This document shows, piece after piece, positions 28,336 to 39,537 of a stretch of 64,000 nt of DNA; position 1 is the first letter of the stretch; every line of letters starts with the position of its first letter. A program made the position numbers and the translations under genes. Origin of the DNA: Nitrosomonas sp. HPC101 (lineage in GTDB: Bacteria > Pseudomonadota > Gammaproteobacteria > Burkholderiales > Nitrosomonadaceae); assembly GCF_009833125.1 (NCBI RefSeq), contig NZ_QRCC01000001.1, positions 124,001 to 188,000 of the forward strand, in the 5' to 3' direction. The notes under the pieces were generated by a model that was not told the origin of the DNA, made no database searches, and saw only the letters and a list, made by a program, of their open reading frames with translations.

Positions 28336-29499
28336 TCAGATACCCGCATCTGCCTTGAGCTGCTCTGTTATGTCGGTTTTTTCCCAGGTAAAGTTGGCTT
28401 CTTCCCGACCAAAATGACCATACGCAGCTGTTTTGCCATAAATCGGACGCAGCAGATCCAATTCATGAATCATCGCTCTGGGACGCAGGTCAAAATTTCG
28501 CGTGATCAGCTCAGCAAGTTTTTCATCTGAAATCTTACCGGTACCGAAAGTTTCCACCATCAACGAAACCGGCCTGGCCACCCCGATTGCATAAGCTACC
28601 TGAACCTCACATTTACGTGCCAGGCCGGCCGCAACGATGTTCTTAGCCACATAACGAGCAGCGTAAGCAGCTGAGCGATCTACTTTGGAAGGATCTTTGC
28701 CGGAAAAAGCACCGCCACCATGATGAGCTGTACCGCCATAGGTATCCACAATAATTTTACGCCCGGTCAGTCCGCAATCTCCCATCGGCCCCCCTACCAC
28801 AAAACGGCCGGTAGGATTGACCAGGTATTGCGTATGACTGCTCAGCACTTCCGCTGGCAAAACCGGCTTGATGATTTCCTCGACAACGCCCTCAAATAAG
28901 TTGCCATTGGAAATGTCCGGATCATGTTGTGTTGAAATAACGACCGTTTCTATGCTTTTGGGTTGTCCGTCGATATAGCGCACCGAAACTTGGGATTTTG
29001 CATCCGGGCGTAACCAGGGCAACTTACCGTTTTTTCTCAGTTTTGCCTGCTGTTCGACCAGACGATGCGCATAATAAATCGGCAACGGCATCAGTTGCGG
29101 TGTTTCATCACAGGCATAACCAAACATCAGCCCTTGATCTCCGGCTCCCTGATCCATCTCCTCTTCCTTGCTGCGATTCACTCCCTGGGCAATATCGGGA
29201 GATTGCTTATTGAAGGCAGTCAATACAGCACACGTGCTTGCGTCAAAGCCGATCTCGGAACTGGTATAACCAATTTCACGCACGGTATCCCGGGGAATGG
29301 CGTTGTAATCAATGGTGGCATGGGTCGTGATTTCACCTGATAAAACGATCAACCCCGTGCTGCACATGGTCTCGCAAGCTACACGTGCATGGGGATCCTG
29401 TCGCAGGATGGCATCAAGTATCGCATCCGATATTTGGTCGGCAACCTTGTCGGGATGGCCTTCAGATACGGATTCAGAAGTAAAAAGGTAGTTACTCAT
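28336..29499 (-). CDS. metK: S-adenosylmethionine synthetase
   Basis: MetK makes S-adenosylmethionine from ATP and methionine. The start at 29499 is chosen because the family begins [20 protein letters not shown]; the frame extends 50 codons further upstream without conservation. [12 protein letters not shown], the P-loop-like [19 protein letters not shown] and the C-terminal GHFGRE are present. Length is 387 residues, as usual. No recognised SAM riboswitch is visible in the ~150-base leader. Confidence 0.97.
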   Translation of the reverse strand: MSNYLFTSESVSEGHPDKVADQISDAILDAILRQDPHARVACETMCSTGLIVLSGEITTHATIDYNAIPRDTVREIGYTSSEIGFDASTCAVLTAFNKQSPDIAQGVNRSKEEEMDQGAGDQGLMFGYACDETPQLMPLPIYYAHRLVEQQAKLRKNGKLPWLRPDAKSQVSVRYIDGQPKSIETVVISTQHDPDISNGNLFEGVVEEIIKPVLPAEVLSSHTQYLVNPTGRFVVGGPMGDCGLTGRKIIVDTYGGTAHHGGGAFSGKDPSKVDRSAAYAARYVAKNIVAAGLARKCEVQVAYAIGVARPVSLMVETFGTGKISDEKLAELITRNFDLRPRAMIHELDLLRPIYGKTAAYGHFGREEANFTWEKTDITEQLKADAGI

Positions 29500-29796
29500 A
29501 TTAGTTTTATTGATTGGATTGAGGTTATGAATGAGATAATACTTAACTCGTTCAAGAGTAAAGCCGGTTTCAGATTTCAGAGCTGAAGATAATAGTGGGT
29601 TATAGCAACATGCTGCGGAAATTGCCTTAGTGTGCTGTTGCATGAGCATCCGGATTATTCCAGAAATTCATATAAAAATCATGGTTCCTTTTATTGGATA
29701 TACTTCAGCGCAGGAAATACAGATGTAATAATCTGTTATTTTCTCAATTTGATTCTTTGAAAAGAGCGTAATTTCGACCATTGATGGAGGTTTCCA

Positions 29797-30495
29797 ATGA
29801 ATACTGTTTTGATTACGGGAGCCAATCGGGGGATCGGCTTGGAGTTTGCCAGGCAATACGCAGCCGATGGCTGGAAAGTGGTGGCTTGTTGCCGGCAACC
29901 GCAGCAGGCTGAAGCACTGGGTCGGTTGGCTGATCAATACAAAGACCGATTCTTCATTTACCAGCTCGATGTCAGAGAACACGCGAAAGTCGATCAGCTG
30001 TCACATAAACTACGAGATTTACCTATCGATATTTTGATCAACAATGCCGGCGTTTACCCACTCGCACAAAACGGGGAATTCGGCCATATCAGCTATGATG
30101 ATTGGATGGAGGCTTTCAGGGTCAATACATTTGCTCCTCTCAAAATAGTCGAAGCGCTGGCCGAACAGATTGCTCACAGCCAATTAAAAATTGTTGCCAC
30201 CATCACCAGCAAGATGGGCAGTATCGCTGACAACCAGCGCGGAGGCAGTTATATTTACAGATCCAGCAAAGCTGCTGTCAACATGGTGGTCAAGAGCCTT
30301 GCTGTCGATCTGCAACCGCGTGGCATTATTGCAGTGCTGCTGCATCCGGGATGGGTACAGACTGATATGGGTGGACGCGGTGCACTGATTTCGGCACAGC
30401 AGAGTGTTACTGGCATGAGAAGCATCCTGGGCAAAGTAACCCACTCTGATACGGGCAAATTCATTGCCTATGATGGACAATCTGTACCCTGGTAA
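29797..30495 (+). CDS. Short-chain dehydrogenase (CsgA/SDR-like)
   Basis: A classical SDR of 232 residues: cofactor loop TGANRGIGLEFA, NNAGV, catalytic YRSSKAA and a PGWVQTDMGG loop. TGANRGIG and the C-terminal part resemble the CsgA/sniffer subgroup found widely in proteobacteria. The gene has GGAGG before its ATG and no functional partner next to it. The substrate is unknown. Confidence 0.88.
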   Translation: MNTVLITGANRGIGLEFARQYAADGWKVVACCRQPQQAEALGRLADQYKDRFFIYQLDVREHAKVDQLSHKLRDLPIDILINNAGVYPLAQNGEFGHISYDDWMEAFRVNTFAPLKIVEALAEQIAHSQLKIVATITSKMGSIADNQRGGSYIYRSSKAAVNMVVKSLAVDLQPRGIIAVLLHPGWVQTDMGGRGALISAQQSVTGMRSILGKVTHSDTGKFIAYDGQSVPW

Positions 30496-30544
30496 CCCAC
30501 TTTTCTGCCGGTTGATCAGGCAGTACGCTTTTATTTGCAACCAG

Positions 30545-31021
30545 ATGTACTCATCCCATGTTGTAAAACTCAACGATGAAGCGGCAACTCTCTCCTTGGG
30601 GGAACAGCTTGCGGCTATACTTCATCCTGGTCTAACCGTATTCCTTCATGGCGAGCTGGGAGCCGGCAAAACCACGCTTGTACGCGGAATATTGAAAGGG
30701 TTGAAGCATCACGGCAAAGTAAGAAGTCCCACCTATAACCTGGTTGAAATCTATAAACTTCCAGCGCTATACTTGTATCATTTTGATTTTTATAGATTCA
30801 ATGATCCGTTGGAGTGGGAAGAAGCAGGTTTTCGGGAGTACTTCAACCAGGATTCCATCTGCCTGATCGAATGGCCTGAAAAAGCAGGAGAATTTCTGCA
30901 TGCAGCTGATTTGCATATATGGATCAGCTATTCTCAAATAGGAAGAATCGCTACATTTAAAGCGGAAACGGAGGCAGGAGAGCAATGCTTATCACACTGG
31001 CAAGAACGGGCATCCGATTGA
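30545..31021 (+). CDS. tsaE: tRNA threonylcarbamoyladenosine biosynthesis ATPase TsaE
   Basis: TsaE is the ATPase that cycles the TsaB-TsaD complex in t6A synthesis. The P-loop is GELGAGKTTLVRG, followed by SPTYNLVEIY, YHFDFYRF and LIEWPEKA, all family hallmarks. The ATG at 30545 gives the normal N-terminus; the frame is open upstream to 30464 but there overlaps the SDR gene. It overlaps amiC by 37 bp, an arrangement typical of the tsaE-amiC pair in proteobacteria. Confidence 0.95.
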   Translation: MYSSHVVKLNDEAATLSLGEQLAAILHPGLTVFLHGELGAGKTTLVRGILKGLKHHGKVRSPTYNLVEIYKLPALYLYHFDFYRFNDPLEWEEAGFREYFNQDSICLIEWPEKAGEFLHAADLHIWISYSQIGRIATFKAETEAGEQCLSHWQERASD

Positions 31022-32325
31022 ACCAATCCGGAGTCAGACAAAGCACTCCCTTTTTACTCGTTATCCTGGCTATCTTTTTGCAACTGGCTTTATACAGTAG
31101 CGATACATCTGCCGGCACCCCAATTACAGCAGTACGCTACTGGGCCGGTCCCGAATATACCCGGCTAACGCTGGAATCACGCAATCCGGTCAAATACTCG
31201 GTTAGCACACTCCAATCACCCAGAAGGGTTGTGATGGACATGGAAAATGTTTCATTATCCGATGCGCTGAAGCATTTGTCGGGCAAGACCGAATCACAGG
31301 ATCCGCTGGTAAGTGCATTAAGAGTCGGAAATTTCAATTCCCGAACTGTTCGGCTGGTTGTGGAATTAAAAACAGATGCCGTGCACAAAGCATTCGCGCT
31401 TGACCCTGTCGACCAGTTCGGGCACCGGCTGGTACTGGATCTTTATCCATCGAAACCCCTGGCAATAGAATCGCACGAACAGGATCCGCTCATCGCATTA
31501 ATACAAAAAAACAAAAAACCAGAACCAGCTGCCCGTTCACGTAATGTAGTTGCCGATATAGCACCCAATGCTGCCCTGACAGCGATCAGTCGCAAACCCG
31601 AAAGAAAACGGAGTATTACTATCGCAATTGATGCCGGACATGGTGGTAAAGATCCGGGGGCGATCGGCCCACAAGGCTCCATGGAAAAAGATATCACCCT
31701 GTCCATTGCCAAAAAACTCAAGGCTAAAATCGACAAGGAGCCCGGTATGCGTGCTGTATTGATCCGTGATGGAGATTACTTCATCCCACTTGCCAGTCGT
31801 CGAAGCAAGGCAAGACAGGCCAACGCCGATTTGTTCGTATCCATTCACGCCGATGCCGCTCCACGGAAAGAAGCACATGGTGCTTCAATTTATGCATTAT
31901 CAGAAAACGGCGCCACTTCCACGACAGCACGCTGGCTCGCCAAGAAAGAAAATGAAGTTGATCTGATCGGCGGGGTCAAGCTGGAAGACAAGGATCGCTA
32001 CCTGAAGCAGACCCTTATTGATCTATCCATGAACGCCACAATCAATGACAGTATCCGGCTGGCCAATCACGTGCTGAATGAACTTGGAACAATCAGCCAC
32101 TTGCACAAAAAAAATGTAGAACAAGCTGGTTTTGCGGTACTCAAATCACCTGATATTCCATCTGTTCTGGTTGAAACTGCATTCATCAGCAATCGGACAG
32201 AAGAAGCCAAGCTTAATTCAGAGGCTCATCAGAACAAACTGGTTGATGCGATATCAGTTGGACTCAAGCGCTATTTCAACAGCAGATCCTGGCAGATCCG
32301 GATGGATGTTGCTGATACCAGATAA
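30985..32325 (+). CDS. amiC: N-acetylmuramoyl-L-alanine amidase (AmiC type)
   Basis: This 446-residue periplasmic amidase splits septal peptidoglycan at cell separation. An N-terminal hydrophobic segment (about residues 24-42) acts as signal. An AMIN domain follows (about 48-150: YTRLTLES, VRLVVELK), then a linker and the zinc-dependent Amidase_3 domain beginning IAIDAGHGGKDPGAIGP with FVSIHADA and a late VETAFISN glutamate. It is translationally coupled to tsaE. Confidence 0.95.
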   Translation: MLITLARTGIRLNQSGVRQSTPFLLVILAIFLQLALYSSDTSAGTPITAVRYWAGPEYTRLTLESRNPVKYSVSTLQSPRRVVMDMENVSLSDALKHLSGKTESQDPLVSALRVGNFNSRTVRLVVELKTDAVHKAFALDPVDQFGHRLVLDLYPSKPLAIESHEQDPLIALIQKNKKPEPAARSRNVVADIAPNAALTAISRKPERKRSITIAIDAGHGGKDPGAIGPQGSMEKDITLSIAKKLKAKIDKEPGMRAVLIRDGDYFIPLASRRSKARQANADLFVSIHADAAPRKEAHGASIYALSENGATSTTARWLAKKENEVDLIGGVKLEDKDRYLKQTLIDLSMNATINDSIRLANHVLNELGTISHLHKKNVEQAGFAVLKSPDIPSVLVETAFISNRTEEAKLNSEAHQNKLVDAISVGLKRYFNSRSWQIRMDVADTR

Positions 32326-32373
32326 CCAGCTTCTACCGGTTCCCGGACCACGCTGTTTTTTGGAAATGTCCAA

Positions 32374-33126
32374 TTATGGATAAAACAGCTCCAGTTTGTA
32401 ACTCGTGGCGTTGAGCTGGTCCGTATTCAGGAAGCATTGAATTTGTATTTCACTTCCACCTGAAAATGCAGACTGATCGGCTGCAAAATCCAGATAATCT
32501 TTTGCAGTAAAAATACGGCTTGCCAGAGGTTTTGCATCAGAATCTGTCAATGTCAGCAACAATGCCGGCAATTCCTGTGGGAAAGGCGCATGATTGCGCA
32601 TGATTGCAGAAAGCTCCACTACATCAGGATCAGCAGAAGAACGGACACGCAAATCTGATGATTCCAGACTCAATAAATGAAGATGACGCGGCCACTCAAT
32701 CTTGCATTGCATCAGATTGCAATATTCATTCAGTACCGGCCGGAACGCAGGAAAAGCAATCAATATTTCAGTACGATAAGCATGCATCACCTGGCTCAGT
32801 AACAATAGCAGCAATACTGCATTGGGCACCAGCCAAAGCCGGGAAACTTTTGGCGCGGGAGGATGGATATCGAAATGATCAACAGGGGGAGGAGTTGCAG
32901 CAACCGACATTGCAGCCACATTATCCAGTCCGGGTTGAGCAGAGCCAGGCTGCGGAGAGATTGCAACCGGCTGGATACACACCTCCGGAACAGTCATCAG
33001 TACCGCAAAACCGTTGAATACTCGCTTACACTGCTCACAGCGCACATCGCCGCCATGTGAATACAACTGCATCCCCGTCAACCGGAAAATTGCATGACAG
33101 CTGGGACAGCGCGTCACCAGAGTCAT
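32374..33126 (-). CDS. MJ0042-type zinc-ribbon/DUF3426 membrane protein
   Basis: The first 40 residues form a zinc ribbon with two CxxC pairs (CPSCHAIF and CEQCKRVF). A proline-rich linker leads to one transmembrane helix (about residues 97-113) and a C-terminal DUF3426 domain ([20 protein letters not shown]). Function is unknown. The gene overlaps prmA by four bases, as it does in many betaproteobacteria, and is the last gene of accB-accC-prmA. Confidence 0.88.
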   Translation of the reverse strand: MTLVTRCPSCHAIFRLTGMQLYSHGGDVRCEQCKRVFNGFAVLMTVPEVCIQPVAISPQPGSAQPGLDNVAAMSVAATPPPVDHFDIHPPAPKVSRLWLVPNAVLLLLLLSQVMHAYRTEILIAFPAFRPVLNEYCNLMQCKIEWPRHLHLLSLESSDLRVRSSADPDVVELSAIMRNHAPFPQELPALLLTLTDSDAKPLASRIFTAKDYLDFAADQSAFSGGSEIQIQCFLNTDQLNATSYKLELFYP

Positions 33127-34055
33127 GATGCGCTAGAGGCTGATTTTTCGCCTGTGAGAAGTACCCATCCCTGATCTTTTGCAGCAATCTGCATATCAAA
33201 CCACTCACTGTAAACCTGCACAACTTCATCCGCCTGGGTTTCCAATATTCCTGAAAGTACGATACGTCCGCCTGGCTGCAAAGCTTGCATCAGAACAGGT
33301 GCCAGCATGATTAATGGGTTGGCCAGTATATTGGCAACCACTACAGTGGCGGAAAGCCGCCCGATATTATCCCACCCGGGCGAAGATAGCGCGGTGGTAA
33401 ACAATAATTTATCCGGGTCACAGTAATTATTCCGGGCATTTTCGAAGCTAGCGGTAACAGCATTCGGATCAATATCCACACCCATCACCCGATCAGCTCC
33501 CAGTTTCAGCGCCGCAATCGCCAGGATGCCAGAGCCACATCCATAATCAAGTACGCTATCGCCCGGTTGAAGAAATTCATCCAGCCAGCTCAGGCACAAT
33601 CGGGTAGTTGAATGACTGCCTGTACCAAAAGCCAGCCCTGGATCCAGTCTCAGGTTAATTGCGGCCGGATCGGGCAAATCATGCCAGGATGGAACCACCC
33701 ACAATCGTGAGGAGATTTTAATCGGTTCGAACTGCGCCTGTGTCAATCTGACCCAGTCCTGTTCCACGACTCGTGTCAGCTGGTAGTCTGGCAATGCAGA
33801 TATCCCCATAACCTGGGCTATTGCTTGCACGATTTCATCCACATTCACACTTTCTTCGAACAATACTGTTACTTCTGTCTGTCGCCAAAATTGCTCCGGA
33901 AGCGCTCCAGGTTCACCAAACAAAGGCTGCTCCTGATCAGTTCCTTCGGCTGCATCATGCACATCAACCGACAGCGCACCCAATTCCAGCAATCGGTCAC
34001 TTACTGAATCAACGTCATCGGATCCAACTTTAAAGGTCAGAGAATGCCAGGACAT
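33123..34055 (-). CDS. prmA: Ribosomal protein L11 methyltransferase
   Basis: PrmA trimethylates ribosomal protein L11. The 310-residue protein has the N-terminal substrate-recognition domain and the SAM-binding core: [47 protein letters not shown] and [10 protein letters not shown]. It follows accC by 35 bp and overlaps the zinc-ribbon gene. Confidence 0.97.
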   Translation of the reverse strand: MSWHSLTFKVGSDDVDSVSDRLLELGALSVDVHDAAEGTDQEQPLFGEPGALPEQFWRQTEVTVLFEESVNVDEIVQAIAQVMGISALPDYQLTRVVEQDWVRLTQAQFEPIKISSRLWVVPSWHDLPDPAAINLRLDPGLAFGTGSHSTTRLCLSWLDEFLQPGDSVLDYGCGSGILAIAALKLGADRVMGVDIDPNAVTASFENARNNYCDPDKLLFTTALSSPGWDNIGRLSATVVVANILANPLIMLAPVLMQALQPGGRIVLSGILETQADEVVQVYSEWFDMQIAAKDQGWVLLTGEKSASSAS

Positions 34056-34090
34056 AGCCGATTTTTGTCACGGGTTTTCTCACAGTCGTA

Positions 34091-35449
34091 TCAAGTCGTT
34101 TTTTTGTTATACAGTGCAAGTTTGTTTTCAAGATAGTGAATGGAAGCGGGCTCAGACACAAAATTACAGTCCGCCAGAAGATCCAGATGCAACGGAATAT
34201 TGGTTTTGATACCTTCAATAACCATTTCAGTAAGCGCAATACGCATACGCGCAATGGCAAGGTCGCGATTATCACCATAGGCAATTACCTTGGCAATCAT
34301 GGAGTCATAGTAAGGTGGTACGCGGTAATTGTGATAGATATGGGAATCAACCCTGATTCCAGGACCACCTGGCGCGTGGTACTGTGTAATACGTCCAGCC
34401 GAGGGTGTCAGTTTATAAGGATCTTCTGCATTGATACGGCATTCTATGGCATGCCCCCTGGTCACGATATCCTTTTGTTGTACTGACAGCTTTTCCCCTG
34501 CTGCTACACGAATCTGTGCCTGAACCAAGTCAATACCCGTGACAGCTTCTGTCACCGGATGTTCAACCTGAAGCCGGGTATTCATTTCAATGAAATAAAA
34601 TTCATTGTTCTCGTACAGAAACTCGAAAGTTCCCACTCCCCTGTAATTGATGCGCTTGCAAGCCTCGACGCATCGCTCCCCGATTTGATTACGCAATTTG
34701 GCAGAAATACCTCGCGCTGGCGCTTCTTCAATAATCTTCTGATGGCGACGTTGCATGGAACAATCCCTTTCCCCCAGATGAACGACATTGCCATACTCGT
34801 CCGCCAGCATCTGGAATTCAATATGGCGCGGATTCTCCAGGTATTTTTCTGCATAAACCACCGGATTGCCAAATGCAGCCTGCGCTTCATTGCGCGTTGT
34901 AATCACCGCATTCGAGAGCGCTGCCTCGGTATATACAACGCGCATACCGCGCCCCCCACCCCCTCCGGCCGCCTTGATAATGACCGGATATCCAATCTCC
35001 CTGATTATCTTCTTTACCTCATCAAGTGAATCCGGCAACGCTCCTTCTGATCCTGGCACGCAGGGAATACTTGCCTGCAGCATCGCACGTTTTGCAGAAA
35101 CTTTGTCTCCCATCAAGCGGATCGTATCCGGCCGGGGGCCGATAAAGAAAAAACCACTCTTTTCCACCCTTTCCGCAAAATCTGCGTTCTCGGATAGGAA
35201 GCCGTAACCCGGATGAATGGCTTCAGCATCAGTGACTTCAGCAGCACTAATAATAGCGGGGATATTCAGATAACTTTGCGCAGATGCCGCCGGACCGATA
35301 CAGACTGATTCATCGGCCAGTTTGACATATTTGGCTTCGGCATCCGCTTCCGAATGAACCGCTACGGTCTTGATACCCATAGTCCGACACGCTCGCTGGA
35401 CACGCAGCGCTATCTCTCCACGATTTGCAATTAATATTTTTTCAAACAT
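34091..35449 (-). CDS. accC: Acetyl-CoA carboxylase, biotin carboxylase subunit
   Basis: AccC carboxylates biotin on AccB in the first step of fatty-acid synthesis. At 452 residues it has the usual length, with the N-terminal [14 protein letters not shown], the ATP-grasp loop [14 protein letters not shown], the carboxylase core [15 protein letters not shown], and [14 protein letters not shown]. It follows accB by about 70 bp on the minus strand. Confidence 0.98.
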   Translation of the reverse strand: MFEKILIANRGEIALRVQRACRTMGIKTVAVHSEADAEAKYVKLADESVCIGPAASAQSYLNIPAIISAAEVTDAEAIHPGYGFLSENADFAERVEKSGFFFIGPRPDTIRLMGDKVSAKRAMLQASIPCVPGSEGALPDSLDEVKKIIREIGYPVIIKAAGGGGGRGMRVVYTEAALSNAVITTRNEAQAAFGNPVVYAEKYLENPRHIEFQMLADEYGNVVHLGERDCSMQRRHQKIIEEAPARGISAKLRNQIGERCVEACKRINYRGVGTFEFLYENNEFYFIEMNTRLQVEHPVTEAVTGIDLVQAQIRVAAGEKLSVQQKDIVTRGHAIECRINAEDPYKLTPSAGRITQYHAPGGPGIRVDSHIYHNYRVPPYYDSMIAKVIAYGDNRDLAIARMRIALTEMVIEGIKTNIPLHLDLLADCNFVSEPASIHYLENKLALYNKKTT

Positions 35450-35517
35450 ATAAATTAAATGATGAAAAATAGATCAGGACAAACTTCTGAGAATTCAGGG
35501 ATTTATTTCCAGGCGGA

Positions 35518-35979
35518 TTATTGTTCAATCACAAACAACGGCTCACCATATTCAACAGGCTGGCCATTTTCCAACAAAATGGCCTTGATTTTGCCCCCTC
35601 GATCAGCTTCGATTTCATTAAGTAGCTTCATCGCCTCAATGATACATAGCGTATCTCCCGGTTTTACTTGTTGGCCTACTTCAGCAAACGGCTTGGCTCC
35701 CGGAGCTGAGGCACGGTAAAAAGTACCTACCATGGGAGATTTGACGATATGGCCTTCCGGCAGACTCGGTTTCTCTTGCGCCTCGTTTTCATTGGCTGCA
35801 GATGCCGCTGATTCTGCCGGAATCGGGATCTGATATTGCGGTACAACTGCTGCAGTCGGTTGTGCCAGAGTCACGGATTTGCTGATACGTACTTTTTCTT
35901 CACCCTCAGTCACTTCCAGTTCGGTAATACTGTACTCTTCAACCAGTTCAATCAATTTTTTGAGTTTTCTCAAATCCAT
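35518..35979 (-). CDS. accB: Biotin carboxyl carrier protein of acetyl-CoA carboxylase
   Basis: The 153-residue carrier has an N-terminal helical domain, a flexible Ala/Pro/Glu-rich linker (about residues 50-78), and the biotinyl domain with the modified lysine in [21 protein letters not shown] ribosome site precedes the ATG. It forms the accBC operon with the downstream gene. Confidence 0.97.
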   Translation of the reverse strand: MDLRKLKKLIELVEEYSITELEVTEGEEKVRISKSVTLAQPTAAVVPQYQIPIPAESAASAANENEAQEKPSLPEGHIVKSPMVGTFYRASAPGAKPFAEVGQQVKPGDTLCIIEAMKLLNEIEADRGGKIKAILLENGQPVEYGEPLFVIEQ

Positions 35980-36176
35980 ATTTTCCTCCGGGACAGATCC
36001 CGTCCATGAACATTTTGATGGCCCTCAGGCCTGAAATTTCTTGTTTCTTGATAACGACCGTTGACCGATCCGTAACTGAATCAGTTCATTTGATTTGCAC
36101 TGTCATTTGTTTCGATTATCGAAATCTGTCTGATTGCGAGTGAATCTTTCCAGCAATATCACCCTGTCCATACTAT

Positions 36177-36611
36177 TTATCCGGCCAAAGCAAACTGGAG
36201 CGCCAGCTCATATCCCGCCGCGCCTAATCCACTGATGACCCCGACTGCGATATCCGAGAAATAAGAAGTGTGACGAAACGATTCACGTGCATAGATATTG
36301 GAAAGATGGATTTCCACAAACGGCAAGCGGGTAGCAGCCAAAGCATCACGCAAAGCTATACTGGTATGCGTCAAAGCAGCCGGATTGATAATGATAAAGT
36401 CAGTGCCATCATTCATGGCTTTTTGTACACGGTCGATTAATTCATGTTCGGCATTGCTTTGGAACGTATTCAATATTGCAGAAGCCGCCTGCGCTTTTGC
36501 GACCAGATTCCTGTTAATATCTCCTAGCGTTGCATGTCCGTAAACAGACGGTTCTCTTTTCCCTAAAAGATTCAAATTGGGGCCGTGAACAACCAGAATT
36601 TTTGTAAACAT
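36177..36611 (-). CDS. aroQ: 3-dehydroquinate dehydratase, type II
   Basis: AroQ makes 3-dehydroshikimate in the shikimate pathway. The 144-residue protein shows the type II signatures: [16 protein letters not shown] (with the catalytic Tyr), [18 protein letters not shown] and [16 protein letters not shown]. It precedes accBC with a ~200-bp gap in the conserved aroQ-accB-accC order. Confidence 0.97.
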   Translation of the reverse strand: MFTKILVVHGPNLNLLGKREPSVYGHATLGDINRNLVAKAQAASAILNTFQSNAEHELIDRVQKAMNDGTDFIIINPAALTHTSIALRDALAATRLPFVEIHLSNIYARESFRHTSYFSDIAVGVISGLGAAGYELALQFALAG

Positions 36612-36855
36612 TGCAGCTCTGCCAACCTTACAGTTTCATGACATGATTATGGCGCGTTATCGTAATATTGTACAGTTTTTTATGCATTTTCACCGAAGTT
36701 AAAGAATATTCAATCTCTACTGCTGGTTTAACTTTTTCTCTTCTGGAGCGTAAGATACCCACTCGGAAGGATGAGTTCCGGACGAATAGGTATCTGCGCC
36801 GGCACGATTAGCAAGTATGGTGAGAGCATGTATAAAGCAACACCCGGTAATCGGG

Positions 36856-37950
36856 ATGGTGAGTGATTTCATAGTAATTGGAGCAGGCATCGTTGGTCTT
36901 TCCACTGCACTCCGATTACTAAAGGAAGGCGCATCAGTCACGCTCCTTGAACGTCACGAAGCTGGCCGTGAGGCATCATGGGCTGGTGGTGGTATTTTAT
37001 CTCCTCTATGTCCGTGGAACTATCCGGATACTGTAAATCGCCTCGTCACCTTCAGCATGTCACTTTATCCGGAATGGATTGCGGCATTAAGTACAGCCAC
37101 TGAAATTGATCCGGAATATCATGTATGCGGACTTCTTGTTCTTCCTCCCTATGACCTGGATAAAGCTGTCAGCTGGTGCACCGCTCATGCGGCGCCATTG
37201 ATATATCAGCCTTTCCCGCTTTCTCCAAGCCACGATCACGCTCAACAGCAAACCGATCAGGCACTGTTACTTCCTGATATTGCCCAGGTTCGAAATCCAT
37301 GCCTGTCACAAGCGCTATACAAACGCGTCAAACAGCTCGGTGGAAATATTATTGAACACTGTGAAGTCCAGAAACTGGATACAACCCGCCAGGAAATCAG
37401 ATCCGTCCGGACGCCACACAAAACCTTCTCGGCCAATCGATACATCCTGTCAGCCGGTGCATGGAGCAAACAAATTCTTGGGGAACATGCCCTGAATATT
37501 GAAATAAAACCAATCCGAGGACAGATATTGTTATACAAATTTCCGGAAAGACCGCTGCATTCCGTTGTGTTGCAGCAAGGTCTTTATCTCATTCCCCGGT
37601 GTGACGGGCATTTACTCGTCGGCAGCACAATCGAGGATATCGGATTTGACAAAGGCATTACACCTGAAGCAAAAGACAAGCTGTCCGGATGGGCAAAACA
37701 GCTATTACCGGAGCTGCGTGGCATGTCACCGCTAAAACACTGGTCAGGCTTGCGCCCCGGCACACCCGACAACATTCCGGTAATCGGGGCACATCCATTC
37801 CTTAAAAATCTTTATATCAACAGCGGACATTTTCGCTATGGTGTCACAATGGCCCCCGGCAGCGCAGAAATACTAACGAACGAAATTATGAAACGCGCCC
37901 AACCTTTTGATACCACCCCCTATCAGCAGGGATGGAATTTGTTTGGATAA
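36856..37950 (+). CDS. thiO: FAD-dependent glycine oxidase ThiO
   Basis: ThiO oxidises glycine to the dehydroglycine used in thiazole synthesis for thiamine. The ATG at 36856 places the FAD motif IVIGAGIVGLSTALRLL at residue ~6; the frame is open 13 codons upstream without conservation. EAGREASWAGGGILSPLCPW near residue 50 and a C-terminal HWSGLRPGTPDNIPVIG fit the ThiO family. No other thi gene or thiamine riboswitch is adjacent. Other DadA-like amino-acid oxidases are an alternative, but the SWAGGGILSP motif favours ThiO. Confidence 0.88.
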   Translation: MVSDFIVIGAGIVGLSTALRLLKEGASVTLLERHEAGREASWAGGGILSPLCPWNYPDTVNRLVTFSMSLYPEWIAALSTATEIDPEYHVCGLLVLPPYDLDKAVSWCTAHAAPLIYQPFPLSPSHDHAQQQTDQALLLPDIAQVRNPCLSQALYKRVKQLGGNIIEHCEVQKLDTTRQEIRSVRTPHKTFSANRYILSAGAWSKQILGEHALNIEIKPIRGQILLYKFPERPLHSVVLQQGLYLIPRCDGHLLVGSTIEDIGFDKGITPEAKDKLSGWAKQLLPELRGMSPLKHWSGLRPGTPDNIPVIGAHPFLKNLYINSGHFRYGVTMAPGSAEILTNEIMKRAQPFDTTPYQQGWNLFG

Positions 37951-37952
37951 TA

Positions 37953-38924
37953 TCAGACATATTTATTGAAGCTGACTGGCTCAGCTTTTGGCAGTGGAAA
38001 TGTTACTGATTCAAGCACCCCCGTCAATTCCTCCACTACCACGCTCTGGCTCGACTGCTTAGCCGCGATCTGCTCAAGACGCTCCAGCACCTGCTGAACC
38101 AGGATTTCCGGAGCAGACGCACCCGCAGTAATGCCGATACACCGCTTATTGGCTAACCAGCTTTCTTGTAACTGTGACGCCTGATCGACCATATACGCTT
38201 CCACATTCTCATTTCTGGCCACTTCACAAAGACGGTTCGAGTTTGAACTATTCGGCGAACCCACCACAATCACCAGATCACAAAGCTTAACCAGCTTTTT
38301 GACAGCATCCTGCCGATTCTGCGTGGCATAGCAAATATCATCCTTCTTCGGGCCAACAATCTTTGGAAAGCGCAACCTCAGTGCCTCAATCACACGCGCC
38401 GCATCATCAACAGACAATGTTGTCTGAGTAACATATGCAAGATTATCTTCATTCCCAACCTGTAACCCGGATACGTCTTCTGCGGTTTCCACAAGGTACA
38501 TCGTCCCTTTTTCCTTCTCGATCTGCCCCATGGTTCCCTCGACCTCAGGATGACCCTGATGGCCGATCATGACGATTTCTCTGCCTTCCCTGTTCATCTT
38601 GGCCACCTCCACGTGCACTTTGGTCACCAGTGGACAGGTAGCATCAAATATCTGCAGTTTGCGAGCAGCAGCCTCTCTTCTTACTTCATGGGAAACACCA
38701 TGCGCGCTGAAGATAAGCATACTGCCTTCTGGCACTTCCTCCAGATTTTCCACAAACACCGCTCCTTTTTTCTCCAGATCCTTAACCACGAAGCGATTGT
38801 GGACAACTTCATGTCTTACATAAATGGGAGCGCCATACATTACCAATGCACGCTCAACAATTTCAATGGCCCGGTCAACCCCGGCACAGAATCCCCTCGG
38901 ATTTGCAAGCAATACCTTGATCAT
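37953..38924 (-). CDS. ispH: 4-hydroxy-3-methylbut-2-enyl diphosphate reductase
   Basis: IspH is the last enzyme of the MEP pathway and uses a [4Fe-4S] cluster. Three cysteine contexts are present: [14 protein letters not shown] near residue 13, [14 protein letters not shown] near 96, and [14 protein letters not shown] near 197. [11 protein letters not shown] and [11 protein letters not shown] also match. Length 323 is normal. It converges on thiO with 2 bp between stops. Confidence 0.97.
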   Translation of the reverse strand: MIKVLLANPRGFCAGVDRAIEIVERALVMYGAPIYVRHEVVHNRFVVKDLEKKGAVFVENLEEVPEGSMLIFSAHGVSHEVRREAAARKLQIFDATCPLVTKVHVEVAKMNREGREIVMIGHQGHPEVEGTMGQIEKEKGTMYLVETAEDVSGLQVGNEDNLAYVTQTTLSVDDAARVIEALRLRFPKIVGPKKDDICYATQNRQDAVKKLVKLCDLVIVVGSPNSSNSNRLCEVARNENVEAYMVDQASQLQESWLANKRCIGITAGASAPEILVQQVLERLEQIAAKQSSQSVVVEELTGVLESVTFPLPKAEPVSFNKYV

Positions 38925-39213
38925 CAGCCTATTTCTCCATTATTTATGCGCAGGTTCGATTATAAACCCGCAGAGATTAATGCATACTCATTAATCCAAT
39001 CCGAGGTTATTTATCTTCCCCCTACCCCACTTCACACCTGATCGGATCAGGCTGCAAACCGGGTAACAATTAAGCCCCAGACCTTCGTTGCATATAAAGT
39101 TCTTAAAATCCTTCCTCACTGGCTGTATACTTTCAAAACATATCACAGCACATGATACATAAAGAAACATTTAACCGGCTTCTAAACTTAATGGTTTTAT
39201 CTAAATACTCCTG

Positions 39214-39498
39214 ATGGGCGCACTGTTTTTCTATACTTTCATCTATTTCGTCGGGCATTATTCTGCGCTCGGGTTAAACATAATTACAAACAAAAAATTG
39301 CTCAACCATCGCCTGGTTGGTCTGATTGGTGTAATCCTTGTAGCAATCATGCACGCCTACAAAATTATCAGCAGCACGGGTCACGATGAAGACACGCTAT
39401 ATGCAGTAAGTTATTTCGTCATTTTCCCGGTAGTGGTCATCAGCGCAGTCCTTGTTTATCTAAGCGGCAAAGATAAAAACGATAACAACCCCAAGTAA
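39214..39498 (+). CDS. Small three-helix membrane protein of unknown function
   Basis: This 94-residue frame has three hydrophobic segments (about residues 3-21, 33-50 and 64-85) separated by short charged loops, and a highly charged tail (GKDKNDNNPK). I do not recognise the family. It is 39 bp before hisC on the same strand and could be cotranscribed with the histidine genes. The 289 bases upstream have no gene and probably hold the promoter. Confidence 0.65.
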   Translation: MGALFFYTFIYFVGHYSALGLNIITNKKLLNHRLVGLIGVILVAIMHAYKIISSTGHDEDTLYAVSYFVIFPVVVISAVLVYLSGKDKNDNNPK

Positions 39499-39537
39499 AT
39501 CTCAGGATTGGACAACTGCTCTTTCTTTTTTTGATAC

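Noticed and set aside
29500..29796. SAM riboswitch upstream of metK
   Set aside because: I could not find the conserved core of any SAM riboswitch class in the ~150-base leader.
36612..36855. Thiamine (TPP) riboswitch upstream of thiO
   Set aside because: The CTGAGA and ACCTGATCTGGATAATGCC-type segments are absent.
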